Below are positions 36,944 to 47,160 of a DNA stretch of 64,000 nucleotides, in pieces (the stretch's first letter is position 1; each line of letters starts with the position of its first letter). A model generated the notes under the pieces. The model did no database searches, had not been told where the DNA came from, and worked only from the letters and a program-made list of their open reading frames with translations. The DNA lies in contig OU612071.1 in NCBI GenBank assembly GCA_914767715.1, positions 1,054,001 through 1,118,000 on the forward strand, in the 5' to 3' direction. The translations under genes and the position numbers were made by a program. Source of the DNA: Membranipora membranacea (taxonomy: Eukaryota > Bryozoa > Gymnolaemata > Cheilostomatida > Membraniporidae).

Positions 36944-39699
36944 TGAATTCTGTATTTGCATTTTTGAATGTCCGTGGAATCACCAGCAAAATAGAGGAGA
37001 TAAAATCAATTTTGCATCAACGTAAATTCGCGATTCTAGGATTAGCAGAAACATTTTTGAATGAGCATGATGGTGTTGGTATTTATGCGGTGCCAGGTTA
37101 TCAGGTGATTAGGAGAGATCGGGGATATGGTTACGGTGGTGGTCTCATTGTCTACATACATGAATCCGTGCAATTCAAACATCTTGCAGATTTTGACAAT
37201 AGCATGCCTGAGTCTATAACTATCAAAGTAAAGCCAAGTACAAATAAAAGTTGTTTAGTCTCATTTATATACAGACCTCCCAACTCCAAGTCCGCATGGT
37301 ATGATCTTGCTTACGAATACTTTGAAAAAGCTTTTTCACTGTATAATGAAATGATTATACTTGGAGATTTTAACATCAACATCCTTGAACAAAGAAGCAA
37401 CAGAAAGTGGTTGAATATTGTTAAATCTTTTTCCTTCCGTCAATTGATCTCGGAGCCAACAAGAGTTACAGAAACATCCAGCACCCTGATCGATCACATA
37501 TACACAAATCTGCCCTCAGATATGTCAGAGAGTGGAATTATAAAATATGGAATGAGTGATCATTACTTAGTTTTCATTAAAATTTTATTTTCCGCATTAA
37601 AGGTAAAAGCAAAAAGAACATCTTTTGAATTCAATGACTATTCCAAATTTACAAACCAGAATATACGTGACCTTTTTTCAGGTCGTCACTTTAATGATGT
37701 ATTGTGTGAGAATACTGTAGACCGTATGTATGCAAGATTTAATGACACCTATAGTTCATTAATCAAAACACTTGTCATCACCAAGAAAAGATTTGTAAAA
37801 ACTGCTCAACTGCCCAAATGGTTAGATGATGAGGTAAAATCACACATGCATTTGCGTGATAGATTGAAGAGAGAGGGCAAATGGGAAGAATACAAAATTC
37901 AACGCAATTATGTTACAAATTTGATTAAGAAGAAGAAAAAATCGGTTATTTCAGATATAATTAAAAATAACAAAAATAACACCAAACCTGTTTGGGAAGC
38001 TTTAGGAATCAATCAAACTAAAATTTCACCGATGGTCAATATCGGTGGTTTATCCCCTGATGAATTGAACAGACACTTTACATCGATTGCAAAATCCATA
38101 ACCAAAGACATCCCTGATTCCCATGAATATAACATGATTAGACCAGTGACAACCCAAACGTTTTCTCAATTGACTCGCTTTACTCCAGAAATTTGTTTCA
38201 AATACTTAAAAAACATTTCTGACAATAAAGCAACTGGTCATGATGGTATATCTGTTAAGGTTTTGAAGAAAACATGGCCTTACATATGCGACATTGTAAC
38301 TGACATGTTCAATAGAGCATTAATAGAGAGTGTATTTCCTTCACAGTGGAAAACCGCAAGAGTAATTCCTATTCATAAGGGTGGAGATATCAAAGATCCA
38401 TCTAATTATCGCCCTATATCAATACTTCCTGTGCTATCTAAGATTTTTGAGAAACATGTGAATTACCAAATTCAAAAATATCTCACCACAAACAAACTTC
38501 TTCACAAATTACAATGCGGATTTAGAGAAGGTTATTCCTGTGTTGATTCCCTACACAAACTCATTTCTGACTGTTTGTCAGCCAGATCAGATGGTCACTT
38601 TGTTGCTATGATGTTTTTGGATTTCAAAAAAGCTTTTGACTGCGTCAACCATAAAATTCTTCTGAAAAAATTGACAATGTATGGTATAATGGGCAAACTG
38701 CACTCTCTCATAAAATCTTTCCTAACAGATAGGACACAATTTGTAGCTATACAACAAGGTGCAAAAAGTTCAAAAATTCTTCCAATAGACATTGGTGTCC
38801 CCCAAGGCTCAATTCTGGCACCAAGTTTATTCCTCATATACGTCAATGATCTTTTATCCTACACATTACATTCCAAGGCATTTGCCTACGCTGATGATAC
38901 AGTTTTCGTATCAAAATCTGAAAACTTTGATACACTTAATGATTTATGTGATACTGATCTACACTTGATAGAAAGTTGGTGTAGGAATAATAGGATGTTG
39001 ATAAACATAAAAAAATCTCACTATATGCTTGTACAACCCTCTCATAGAGCCACATCTCTAGATTTAGATCTAAAAATTAACCATAAAAAACTAAACCGAA
39101 ATGCCAATACCAAACTCCTTGGTTTTACTTTGAATGACTCATTGACATGGGACGATCATGTAGACCAGATTTGCATCAAAATAAACAAAAGTTTTGCATT
39201 ATTCCAGAAATGCAGGGCATTCCTAGATAGTAAATCATCTCGTAACTTTTATTTCCAGTATGTCTTTTGTCATATGATATATGGCATCCGCATATATGGC
39301 AACCTATCACCACAATATATTCTTGAAAGAATATACTTGCTCCAAAAGAGGGCTTTCCGCCTAATAGCAAATGTCAGCCACATACCATATCATCTAATAC
39401 ATACAAGAGATTTACATACATCTCTTGGTCTGATTCCTTTTCCTCTCCTTGCTGGTCATTTCACCTGTATTTTTGGTTTCCAAATTTTGCATTTGATTGC
39501 ACCTGACTTTCTTTTGGAAGGCTTTATTCCAGCTAGCTCTAAAACCTTTTTTAGAGACAGATACCTATTACATTATCACACTGATCAATTAAGACAAAAA
39601 ATCACTACAACTTTTAACTCTTTACCAATTCAGATACGCTCAGCAACCAAACTCACTCATTTTAAACAACAACTATCAAAGCACTTTATATCCTATTAA
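36943..39699 (+). CDS. LINE ORF2 protein: AP endonuclease and reverse transcriptase
   Basis: 918 aa. Residues 1-215 are an apurinic-like endonuclease: FLNVRGI start, LAETFL (catalytic Glu), YRPPNS, GDFNINIL and a C-terminal SDHY. The RT spans about 430-720: YRPISILPVLSKIFE, MFLDFKKAFDCVNH (first catalytic Asp), GVPQGSILAPSLF, and FAYADDTVFV (YADD, near residue 647). The C-terminal part has RTQ/KRAFR-type thumb helices and no RNase H that I can see. Start at ATG 36943 overlaps the ORF1 stop by one base (TAATG), as in LINEs that translate ORF2 by termination-reinitiation. No frameshift or internal stop, and all catalytic motifs are present, so it is potentially active. Confidence 0.95.
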   Translation: MNSVFAFLNVRGITSKIEEIKSILHQRKFAILGLAETFLNEHDGVGIYAVPGYQVIRRDRGYGYGGGLIVYIHESVQFKHLADFDNSMPESITIKVKPSTNKSCLVSFIYRPPNSKSAWYDLAYEYFEKAFSLYNEMIILGDFNINILEQRSNRKWLNIVKSFSFRQLISEPTRVTETSSTLIDHIYTNLPSDMSESGIIKYGMSDHYLVFIKILFSALKVKAKRTSFEFNDYSKFTNQNIRDLFSGRHFNDVLCENTVDRMYARFNDTYSSLIKTLVITKKRFVKTAQLPKWLDDEVKSHMHLRDRLKREGKWEEYKIQRNYVTNLIKKKKKSVISDIIKNNKNNTKPVWEALGINQTKISPMVNIGGLSPDELNRHFTSIAKSITKDIPDSHEYNMIRPVTTQTFSQLTRFTPEICFKYLKNISDNKATGHDGISVKVLKKTWPYICDIVTDMFNRALIESVFPSQWKTARVIPIHKGGDIKDPSNYRPISILPVLSKIFEKHVNYQIQKYLTTNKLLHKLQCGFREGYSCVDSLHKLISDCLSARSDGHFVAMMFLDFKKAFDCVNHKILLKKLTMYGIMGKLHSLIKSFLTDRTQFVAIQQGAKSSKILPIDIGVPQGSILAPSLFLIYVNDLLSYTLHSKAFAYADDTVFVSKSENFDTLNDLCDTDLHLIESWCRNNRMLINIKKSHYMLVQPSHRATSLDLDLKINHKKLNRNANTKLLGFTLNDSLTWDDHVDQICIKINKSFALFQKCRAFLDSKSSRNFYFQYVFCHMIYGIRIYGNLSPQYILERIYLLQKRAFRLIANVSHIPYHLIHTRDLHTSLGLIPFPLLAGHFTCIFGFQILHLIAPDFLLEGFIPASSKTFFRDRYLLHYHTDQLRQKITTTFNSLPIQIRSATKLTHFKQQLSKHFISY

Positions 39700-39812
39700 T
39701 TCTTGTTACTTGAGTATTTTTTCTCTCCGCTTAAGTTTTTTCTTTTTTGTTCTGTCACTGCATGAAAAACATTCCTAAAGATGATGTAGAATGACAATAA
39801 AAGTATATATAT

Positions 39813-40691
39813 GCTGAGTGTACTATCGCTGCTCTATCTGATATCTTTTTCACACATGGCCTGCCCAGAACTCTGAAAACTGATAATGCTACTACTTTCA
39901 CATCAACACAGTTCCGTGATTATTGTGATCATCAGGGTATAAAGCATTTGAGAATCACTCCTCGCTGGCCTCAAGCCAACGGTGAAGTGGAGAGACAGAA
40001 TTCGTCTCTCATGAAAAGAATTGAGATAGCTTATAGTGAAAATAAAAACTATAAGGGTGAAGTAAAAAGGTACATCACCGCCTATCGTAATATTCCCCAT
40101 CCAGCCACTGGTAAATCCCCAGCTGAGCTGCTCTACGGTCGAAAAATCCGTACAAAATTACCATTTCTGAATGAAAACAGGGAGGATTTTCTGGATGTTT
40201 CTGATTTTGATGCTGAGTATAAGGGAAAATCAAAACTCTATGCAGATCATAAAAATTCTGCTAGCTATTTTGAGCTAAACTCAGGTGACAAAGTTTTGAT
40301 GAAAAATCCTTCACCTAGTAAAACTGATACACCTTTCTATCCAGAACCAGTTACTGTCGTGAGCACCCGTGGGAGCAATGTTACTGTTGAGAGAAGTGAT
40401 GGTAGAAGGTTTGATAGAAACATTTCTCATTTGAAACCGTATTTGCTGCCCTGTTCTCCGACTGTTGTAGATCCAGAGCCGATGACAACCTCCGTACCTG
40501 ACGATGTTGAGCCGGTGCCTACTGTACACACACCTTACAGATTATCTGGACTACCACCTACTCCGACTCCGCCTAATCTCACTCCTACTCCCGTACAACC
40601 TCGTAGAAGTACACGCACTACAAGACCCGTCGACCGCTATACAGATACATGGCAGAGTTCTCGTCAAACCTTATCTGATGGCGATTACTAA
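39813..40691 (+). CDS. Remainder of the Ty3-class integrase and Pol C terminus
   Basis: Continuation of the Gag-Pol frame after the LINE: AECTIAALSDIFFTHGLP, then KTDNATTF (second catalytic Asp), PQANGEVERQN (catalytic Glu), AYRNIPHPATGKSPAELLYG, and a GDKVLMKN C-terminal DNA-binding region. A proline/threonine-rich tail ends at TAA 40689-40691. No chromodomain. It has no start codon of its own, so it cannot be made as part of Pol while the LINE is present. Confidence 0.92.
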   Translation, partial: AECTIAALSDIFFTHGLPRTLKTDNATTFTSTQFRDYCDHQGIKHLRITPRWPQANGEVERQNSSLMKRIEIAYSENKNYKGEVKRYITAYRNIPHPATGKSPAELLYGRKIRTKLPFLNENREDFLDVSDFDAEYKGKSKLYADHKNSASYFELNSGDKVLMKNPSPSKTDTPFYPEPVTVVSTRGSNVTVERSDGRRFDRNISHLKPYLLPCSPTVVDPEPMTTSVPDDVEPVPTVHTPYRLSGLPPTPTPPNLTPTPVQPRRSTRTTRPVDRYTDTWQSSRQTLSDGDY

Positions 40692-40899
40692 ATCCGTTAA
40701 CTACTCGACTCGCTCTACCGAAACTGCTACTAACTGATATCTTATACGGATTATTGAACTCGATGGACATCGCTAACATACAACGTATTTGATGTACTGA
40801 ACATTGCCTTGCCCTGTATTTTGATGTGACAATCCATTTAGCTGAACCTATTTGATGTCAAAACTCTATTGATACGTTTCATAAAAAAATGGAAAGTAA
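40692..40899 (+). other. LTR element 3' untranslated part with polypurine tract
   Basis: AAAAAAATGGAAAG just before the 3' LTR is a likely plus-strand primer tract. There is no coding content. Confidence 0.65.
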
Positions 40900-41115
40900 T
40901 GTCGTATTCTGGAGTTGTCTTAACTATACTTGATGCAAGACAACTCCCTATTTCCTATAACTCTGTAGGCACGGTGTTGCCTATGCACATTCCTTTTGAT
41001 GCTGTATCCTTTTTGGAGCAAGAAGTAATAAAATAATGGCTCATAACACACAAACAATATCAGTCTTATTGATGTATTACTAATTGCCATCAATACACGA
41101 CACCACAATATAACA
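40900..41115 (+). repeat. 3' LTR
   Basis: 216 bp, identical to the 5' LTR except for two substitutions. Followed directly by the CCCTG target duplication. Confidence 0.95.
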
Positions 41116-41950
41116 CCCTGTAAACCTCAGTAAGCTTGACAACGTACTCTGTCAGCCTCTGTTTGTTATCATGTAAACGCTGATACATCTTGAGGGCTTG
41201 TTTGTATTTCTTTAACTGGAGATGAGACTGAACAACTGCATAACAAATGTTCAGATCATCAGTAGAAGTCTCGGCTCGAACAATGGTCTCCCATTGACAG
41301 GAATAAAAATAATGCTAGAGAGGAACTTGTGGGATATTCATTTAACACTCTTTGAGTGACCTGGTTTATATCCTCCGCAGTTGAAGGGTCATTCACGAAG
41401 GAAAAGTGAAACTGCATATCTAGGATATTCTTGCTCAGGTTGTGAAACTCCTCTGTTGAGATTTTCCACAGCTATGGCCAACAAACACATATTTCTCCTC
41501 ACCCAGTCCCTAGCCATAATGATGTCTCTTCCTGTTTCCTCAGTATTACCTGTGGCGAACTCAACATGCTAAGCATCCATGTATATATAGCATCTTAAAC
41601 ATGAATATGATGCAAAAGCAAGAAGAAGCTGAAGTGAGTGTGCAAAGACTTTCTTGACTCAAACTCTTTTCTCCATGTTTCCAATGACCGCACTGAAGAA
41701 CATTTGATGATTGCACTGTCCAAAAGAGAAAGTGAGGGGAACTGATAGAGTAAAGCTTTCGCCGAATAATAAGTTTTAACGTTCAATGTAAATCCTGCCG
41801 AATAATCATCAAACTGAGGCTGGAATTTGTACCGCTTCAAGTCATTGAGCAGCATCTGTAGGCTCACACTCAGTTTCTCTGAGTTCATTTTCTTGTCTAT
41901 GGACTTTCTCTTAGCCTCAAAACTTGCCACAGACACTGGTAAAATGATCC
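41116..41950 (-). pseudogene. 5' part of the decayed helical-repeat (TPR-like) gene, split by the LTR element
   Basis: Reading downward from about 41935, after a possible acceptor TTTTACCAG near 41936-41944, comes a 113-residue helical segment (SVASFEAKRKSIDKKMNSEK...). After stops, further helical stretches follow: GRDIIMARDWVRRNMCLLA, then after a frame change EEFHNLSKNILDMQFHFSF, then YAVVQSHLQLKKYKQALKMY (a clear TPR-like helix pair), ending VKLTEVYR at the CCCTG site. The frame resumes at 31497. The 41595-41936 segment may be an exon separated by an intron from the rest. Frame changes near 41470 and 41300 show decay. Homologue not identified; the TPR-like call rests on helix pattern, not on a profile. 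Confidence 0.6.
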
Positions 41951-42217
41951 ATCATAAATCGGAAAAACTTGCATGAAATGAGAGGCTCGACTTGGTCTAA
42001 AGTCCATATTACTAGACCTACTACAGGTTATACAGCAGCAACCCAGTGTGTTTTAGTGTTACTGCACTGATGAGATATGGCCCTAAGCATGGTGTTGATT
42101 CATTGTGTAATGTCATAAATACCTAAAAGTTCTATCATAAACACATGTTTAATAGGGTTGTAATGGGAATATGATGACGGCCTAAGATAGCTGGTATGAT
42201 TGCACAAAAAACAGAGT

Positions 42218-42542
42218 GAGTAAGAGCGGTAACTGTAAATTGCTGAACAGGCTGAACGGACTGAACAGCTGAACAGAATTTCTCAGACTAAAATTATTAT
42301 TTGTTATCATTTCTCTGGCTGACTATCACTTGTCAAACCAAGGTCAAACACATTCCTCCTAACCAAATGATTTGATGTGTCACTAAGTTCCTGTTGGCAC
42401 CTAATATAACCAATTTAGGGCAAGCAAATGAAGCAATCAATATGCCAATTATGACAAAATTTGATGGTGTTCTGGAAATTGGATACCAGAAACATTATCC
42501 AGCTCAAACTTCCATCTAGCCAGTCTTAACCAGCTTTGTTTA

Positions 42543-42573
<31 letters not shown>

Positions 42574-42816
42574 TATTTTCCATTCATTCACTAGTCGTGT
42601 AATGCCAAAAAATTTGCTGTGCATAAAATTGAAAGAAACCAAGGTGAATGCAAACTTAAAATAAATAATTTAATGAGAAAAATATAAAGAATTGTCCATG
42701 CTTATGCAAAATTAGCCAATCATGTAAAGAATCAAACAAATAGTAGTCTGAGAAATTCTGTTCAGCGGTTCAGTCTGTTTAGCCTGTTCAGCAATTTACA
42801 GTTACCCGAGTAAGAG
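42218..42816. mobile_element. 581-bp foldback element with 9-bp target duplication
   Basis: The ends (42227 and 42807) are inverted repeats of about 60 bp: left GGTAACTGTAAATTGCTGAA, right the complementary TTCAGCAATTTACAGTTACC. GAGTAAGAG is repeated on both sides (42218-42226 and 42808-42816). A run of 26 or more G lies inside, at about 42546-42571. It has no coding capacity. A 9-bp duplication with long inverted ends suggests a Mutator- or Merlin-type parent; this is inference. Confidence 0.75.
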
Positions 42817-42934
42817 TAGGGTGGAGTAGTAGTCTTTATTTCTATTGATAACAACTGGCTTGGCAGGTGCGAAGGTAACATTTACACTTGAATAGTCGGC
42901 TCCCCACAGCAGAAACAGAAGAAATATCAGTATC

Positions 42935-43690
42935 AAATACACACTTCATCGCTTGACTTCCCAAGCTGGCTAACGAAGAACAACAGCCATATCATGAGCA
43001 GGCGGATCACAAATATAATCAATGCCATACTCGCTAATGGATATTTCCTATGTCTTTGGAAGAAAGCTGAGGTGACTCCCATACCCAATGTAAAACACCC
43101 AAACAAATTCAAAGACATGCGACCTATTAGCCTCTTGTTCCACCTGGGAAAAACCACTGAGCTTCTCATCGCAAAACAACTACAAGCTCAATTACCAACT
43201 ATGACTCATCAATATGCATACACCCCTAATCGGTACAAAAGATGCATTGGTGAAATTTACATCTGATATCATAGACAAATTGGATGACAAAGAATGCCTT
43301 GGTGTAAGATCACTAATGTTGGATTTTTCCAAGGCATTCCACCGTATGCAGCCGAATATCGCTGTCACCAAACTCATTGACATGAACATCAATCCTGTAA
43401 CTACCAATCTAGTCGAAAGCTTTCTCTCAAATATATCTCATTGTGTTAGGTATGAGAACCACACATCAGCGTATCAGTCCTGTTACATAGGCGTGCCACA
43501 AGGAACGATATTAGGTCCAGTATTATGGAATATCTGTATCAATGACCTCACTCCTGACGTGCATACTTGCAAACCTAAATTTTCCAAAATGCTTACAAAA
43601 ATTTACAAAATGCTTAAAATGCTTAGAAAACTCATGGGCGCCTTATATGACCAGAAATTGCCTGAAAAAATTTTCGTGCTGCCCGCGAGG
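42935..43690 (+). pseudogene. Second decayed LINE reverse-transcriptase fragment
   Basis: The frame at 42994-43235 reads WKKAEVTPIPNVKHPNKF...MRPISLLF (early RT blocks). A one-base shift near 43231 moves to the frame at 43214-43699 with LMLDFSKAFHRM (catalytic block) and IGVPQGTILGPVLWN. The homology then stops at VHTCK, just before the expected YADD, where a short AAATGCTTA-type repeat takes over (43585-43630). The 5' endonuclease and the 3' RT half are missing. It is probably the same broad LINE family as the fragment at 27618-28715. Confidence 0.8.
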
Positions 43691-43699
43691 GTCTATTGA

Positions 43700-44800
43700 C
43701 CACACAACATTGCCACTTCTCTGTGGCATCGGAATGCGGGTTGCACATAGCCAACTATTATACCTGAATAGTCATCATCACAATGGAAAACTTTTAAGCC
43801 TTAGTGGTGTCCAAAATAGCTCTTCCCAATCTGCGTGCAAACAGTCAGCAATCTGGTGGCATGAGTCTAATAAACACAGGGGCAGGAGATCTGAGTTATC
43901 TCCCCCCAACAAGGAGGTGGGTAACTTTTGTTACTCTCATTGAAAAAAAGATGAAAGTTGACTCATGTAAGCTGGGAGAATAAACTCCATTCTCTCTGGG
44001 TACAACACCCCTATTTGACCAATGATGGGCCTGTTGAACCACTGCTCAAAGAAAAATAAATTACAAATTTGATCAGGAACAAGCTGGAAAAGCCGAGCTA
44101 TTGATTTGGTGAGTTGAAAAATACTATGGAAAATATTTTCAAATGCGTAAAGAATTGAAATTTGAAAAAGTAATATGATATAAAATCTAAAGCGTAATGC
44201 ATTTATAGCCTTCGATGGTGTCCATGTTGGCAATTGAAATGTGCAGTAAAAATGGGGGAAATTTCTATTGGTGCTCTTTCCAGGCCTGTAAAAAGTGTGC
44301 AATGCGTAGGATTTGACAGAAGTGATATATATCAAATTGCAGGTTATGAGCTCCATTTTGAGTGGTTATTCATGGTGAGTATCATGTTTTGAAGCAGGCT
44401 CTTGAAGCGAGCAAGACAGCATGATTAATATATAACACAATGGGGAAATAAATAGAGGTATTGTACCTAATAGTAGCACTGCAGGGAATGCAGATAATCA
44501 ACCAAAACAATAAGAAATACTGAAACATCACCACTAGTAGGCAATGCAATGATTTGTATGATTAGCTGATGGCACCGGTAGAAGCCACAGGTAGGTGCTG
44601 GTGGTACTTGAGGTGTGGGGGATGCTGTGTATTGGGATGTCTTTCCAGTATATAGTCTGGAGGATTTTAAATCTTTGGCTGTAGCACAATCAAAATGGGA
44701 GTTAATATAAGCAGTGATGGATAGGGTATATGTGGATATATATGCTCCCATACCACACAGTTTCTAACTGGCATGTATGATTCTCACCTGTTTAACATCA
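43700..44800. other. Non-coding stretch
   Basis: Short frames only. No domain, repeat array or element boundary recognised. Confidence 0.45.
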
Positions 44801-45590
44801 AAACTAAACATGGGTCTCCCAGGCTTTGGACTGCTGTCCAGAAAATCCAATCTTGAGCCTTGTTTCTGAAACTATGAGCCAAAATATTGCAACGTTATTT
44901 ATAGCCCTAATTTAGACCCGTTGGTCCAAAATTCTGACCCCAAACCTGTAATCTTGAAGCCAACACCCCCGAATTTGAGTCGTCAACCCCAGGATTGTCT
45001 CTTAAACCCCATATTGTGGGTGTTAAACTCCAAAATCATGACCCCAAAACCCCAAACATCGAGTATGAAACCCCAAAATGTCAATTCTCAAAACCCAAAA
45101 GTTGATCCATAAACCCCACAATGTGACCCTCAAGCCCAATGTTGGACTTTAAAACCCCATAATTTGAGTCCTAAACCCCAAAATTGTTGCCAAAACTCCA
45201 AACCCTATATTGTGAGCCTTAAATCCCCAATCATCACCCTCAAATGTTGAGTGTCAAACCCAAAAGTGTCAGTCTCAAACCCCACAATTTGAAACCTAAA
45301 GCCCCTTATTTTGACTCTTTAGTCCCAAATTCTGACCCCCAAACCCAAAATTATCTCCTAAAGCCAACAATGTAAGCCTTTAACCCCAAACCCTGACCAA
45401 ATTACAACCCCCCCCCCTCCTCAACCCCCGAATGTTAAATATCAAACCTCAAAATTTGAATCCCAAATCCCGAACGTTAATCCACAAACCCCAAAATGTG
45501 ACCCTCAAACCCCAATTTTTGATTGTCAAATCCTACATTGCATGCCCCCAGGCACCATTTATCTGAACTCTAAACCCTAAACATGGTTCT
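44800..45590. repeat. Degenerate AAACCCCAAAA-type repeat tract
   Basis: About 790 bases made of loosely periodic units (roughly 20-25 bp) of the form AAACCCCAAAATGTGACCCT. The units are too diverged for a clean array. Frames through it are composition artefacts. Confidence 0.75.
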
Positions 45591-47085
45591 TTTTTTCCTT
45601 ATCCTCGTAAACTACATCAGCTGGTGGTAAGCCAAAATTTATTTCTACATGTCGGGCAAGTCCAGGTATGCTTTATTACAGATGTTTTAAAGCCCCATGA
45701 TGTTATCAGGCACACATTACTATTGTGTGGAGGTTGATTACAATACTATCGTGAAACTGTTAAATTTAAAGCGAGCGCTGGCCTGGAATAACTACTCCAC
45801 TTGAGCAAGGGTTCAACAAATACATTGAGTCCACTGCAAAGTAAAAATAGAAACATTGGTGGTAAGCGTTGCAGGTTTCCATTATAGTTACACATAATTT
45901 TCTCCACTTGTCAAAAAAGGGGACAACTCTGTACCAACCTAACACAATGAGTACGCTAACGCTGCCTAAATTGAAAAAGGAATTTGCAAGAGGGAAAACT
46001 TCACCATTTTGCTAATAGCTGAAAAGCTAAATTCAGGTAACACTTTCCTCTCACCAACATCAAATTTGATGACTCTCACCTCAGCTCGCCATGATTTAGT
46101 GCAAATTTCAGTATTTAGTTGTCCCTACTAAAATAAACTATCTATTTTCTGGATGACACTCGTCTCCATCATGATGGACACGAGTGTCATCCAGTTTCGA
46201 CTTGATAAAATTGAGAGAGCTAGTAAAATGGGTCACATATACCGTTAAGATACCTCTTTACTACAATGTAGATCTGCCTGGGGGGTAGGGGTCTAAAGTC
46301 CTCTGACAAATCAGTGATAGGTTTATTAATTTTGGATTTGTATTTCAATACAAAACACATATAGATACCCTTCAGAGTATCAGAGATCCGAATCGTTTTT
46401 TGAAATGGATAAGATAAATTGACATCCAGCACCTTTTTGCTTTAGTACAATAACAAATCTAACTAGCTTCAATAAAAATATCATATTATCGTACTGCCCA
46501 GAAAGGACATACTATACAAGATGATTCAAATGGATATTATTCAGAGTGTAATTGTTAAGTTAAAAGATATTGAAACACTAACATGCATATAAAACACAAT
46601 ATGCAAGATTAAAGGGATACAGTGATGAAAGTAAACGTCTAAAATAGAATAGGAAAATTTGTGAAAATTTGATAAACTTAAAATGTCACAACTTGAATGC
46701 CAGTGGAGTGATATGAGTAGAAATTACCCAATTAAGCTGACACAGTTACTGTTCTCAGTAAGCAAAAGTGTGTCCGCAAAATGTTCAAGTAGTCTCATAA
46801 AATGGCAGCAGTTAGCTAAAGTGGTAAAAATGAGTAACAGTTCCGTTGGCCAGTTTCTGGGCTGACTTTATTTTAGCAAGTATCAGTTACAGCAAGATAT
46901 ATACTAAGTTACGAAGGGGAGTGAATATCAGTTTACAACTTACAGCTTAAATGTTGTCTGTCAATTTTTATTCAAGTGGAAAGGCAAACTTTTCCTACCA
47001 CAAATACTTAAGGGTTATACCGTTCCCACAATGCATCCATGACTATGTTATGTCTCTTTATATGACTATATTGTCTCTCTCTATA
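45591..47085. other. Non-coding stretch, 3' flank of the cytidine deaminase gene
   Basis: No exon recognised. It holds a palindrome at 46149-46194 and, on the minus strand, AATAAA at 46872-46867, a possible polyadenylation signal for the cytidine deaminase gene. Confidence 0.5.
46149..46194. repeat. 46-bp near-perfect palindrome
   Basis: CTGGATGACACTCGT at the left and ACGAGTGTCATCCAG at the right enclose CCATCATGATGG, itself a palindrome, so the whole 46 bp folds with about one mismatched pair and no real loop. Confidence 0.9.
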
Positions 47086-47160
47086 TGACTAGGTTGTGTC
47101 TAGGTTGTGTCTAGGTTGTGTCTAGGTTGTGTCTAGGTTGTGACTAGGTTGTGACTAGTT
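47086..47160. repeat. 11-bp minisatellite (TAGGTTGTGTC)n touching the cytidine deaminase stop codon
   Basis: About six copies of TAGGTTGTGTC or TAGGTTGTGAC. The last copy, GACTAGTTTGTGTCTC, contains the minus-strand stop codon (47155-47157) and the final codons of the gene. Confidence 0.9.

Larger units (their letters stand above)
35309..39812 (+). mobile_element. LINE (non-LTR retrotransposon), apparently full length, inserted in the integrase
   Basis: It contains a 5' leader from about 35310, ORF1, ORF2, AATAAA (39796-39801) and a short (TA)n-like tail, GTATATATATG. The integrase frame resumes with AECTIAALSD immediately after. Exact ends are uncertain by a few bases because the tail is low complexity. 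No long target duplication is visible; ACTAT-like words occur on both sides. Both ORFs are open, so this is a young insertion, younger than the LTR element it splits. Sequence features fit CR1/L2/Jockey-group elements with an AP endonuclease. Confidence 0.9.
31493..41120 (+). mobile_element. Ty3/mdg4-class LTR retrotransposon inserted in the TPR-like gene
   Basis: Two 216-bp LTRs (31498-31713 and 40900-41115) start TGTCG, end TAACA and differ at only two positions (CATAAC/CTTAAC and CCTGTG/CCTATG). CCCTG is duplicated on both sides (31493-31497 and 41116-41120). TGGCGACGAGG, two to three bases after the 5' LTR, fits a primer-binding site. A purine-rich AAAAAAATGGAAAG precedes the 3' LTR. The internal order is gag, zinc knuckles, protease, RT, RNase H, integrase, as in Ty3 elements. 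No envelope-like ORF is seen. The element is split by a LINE at about 35309-39812. Low LTR divergence means a recent insertion. Confidence 0.95.
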
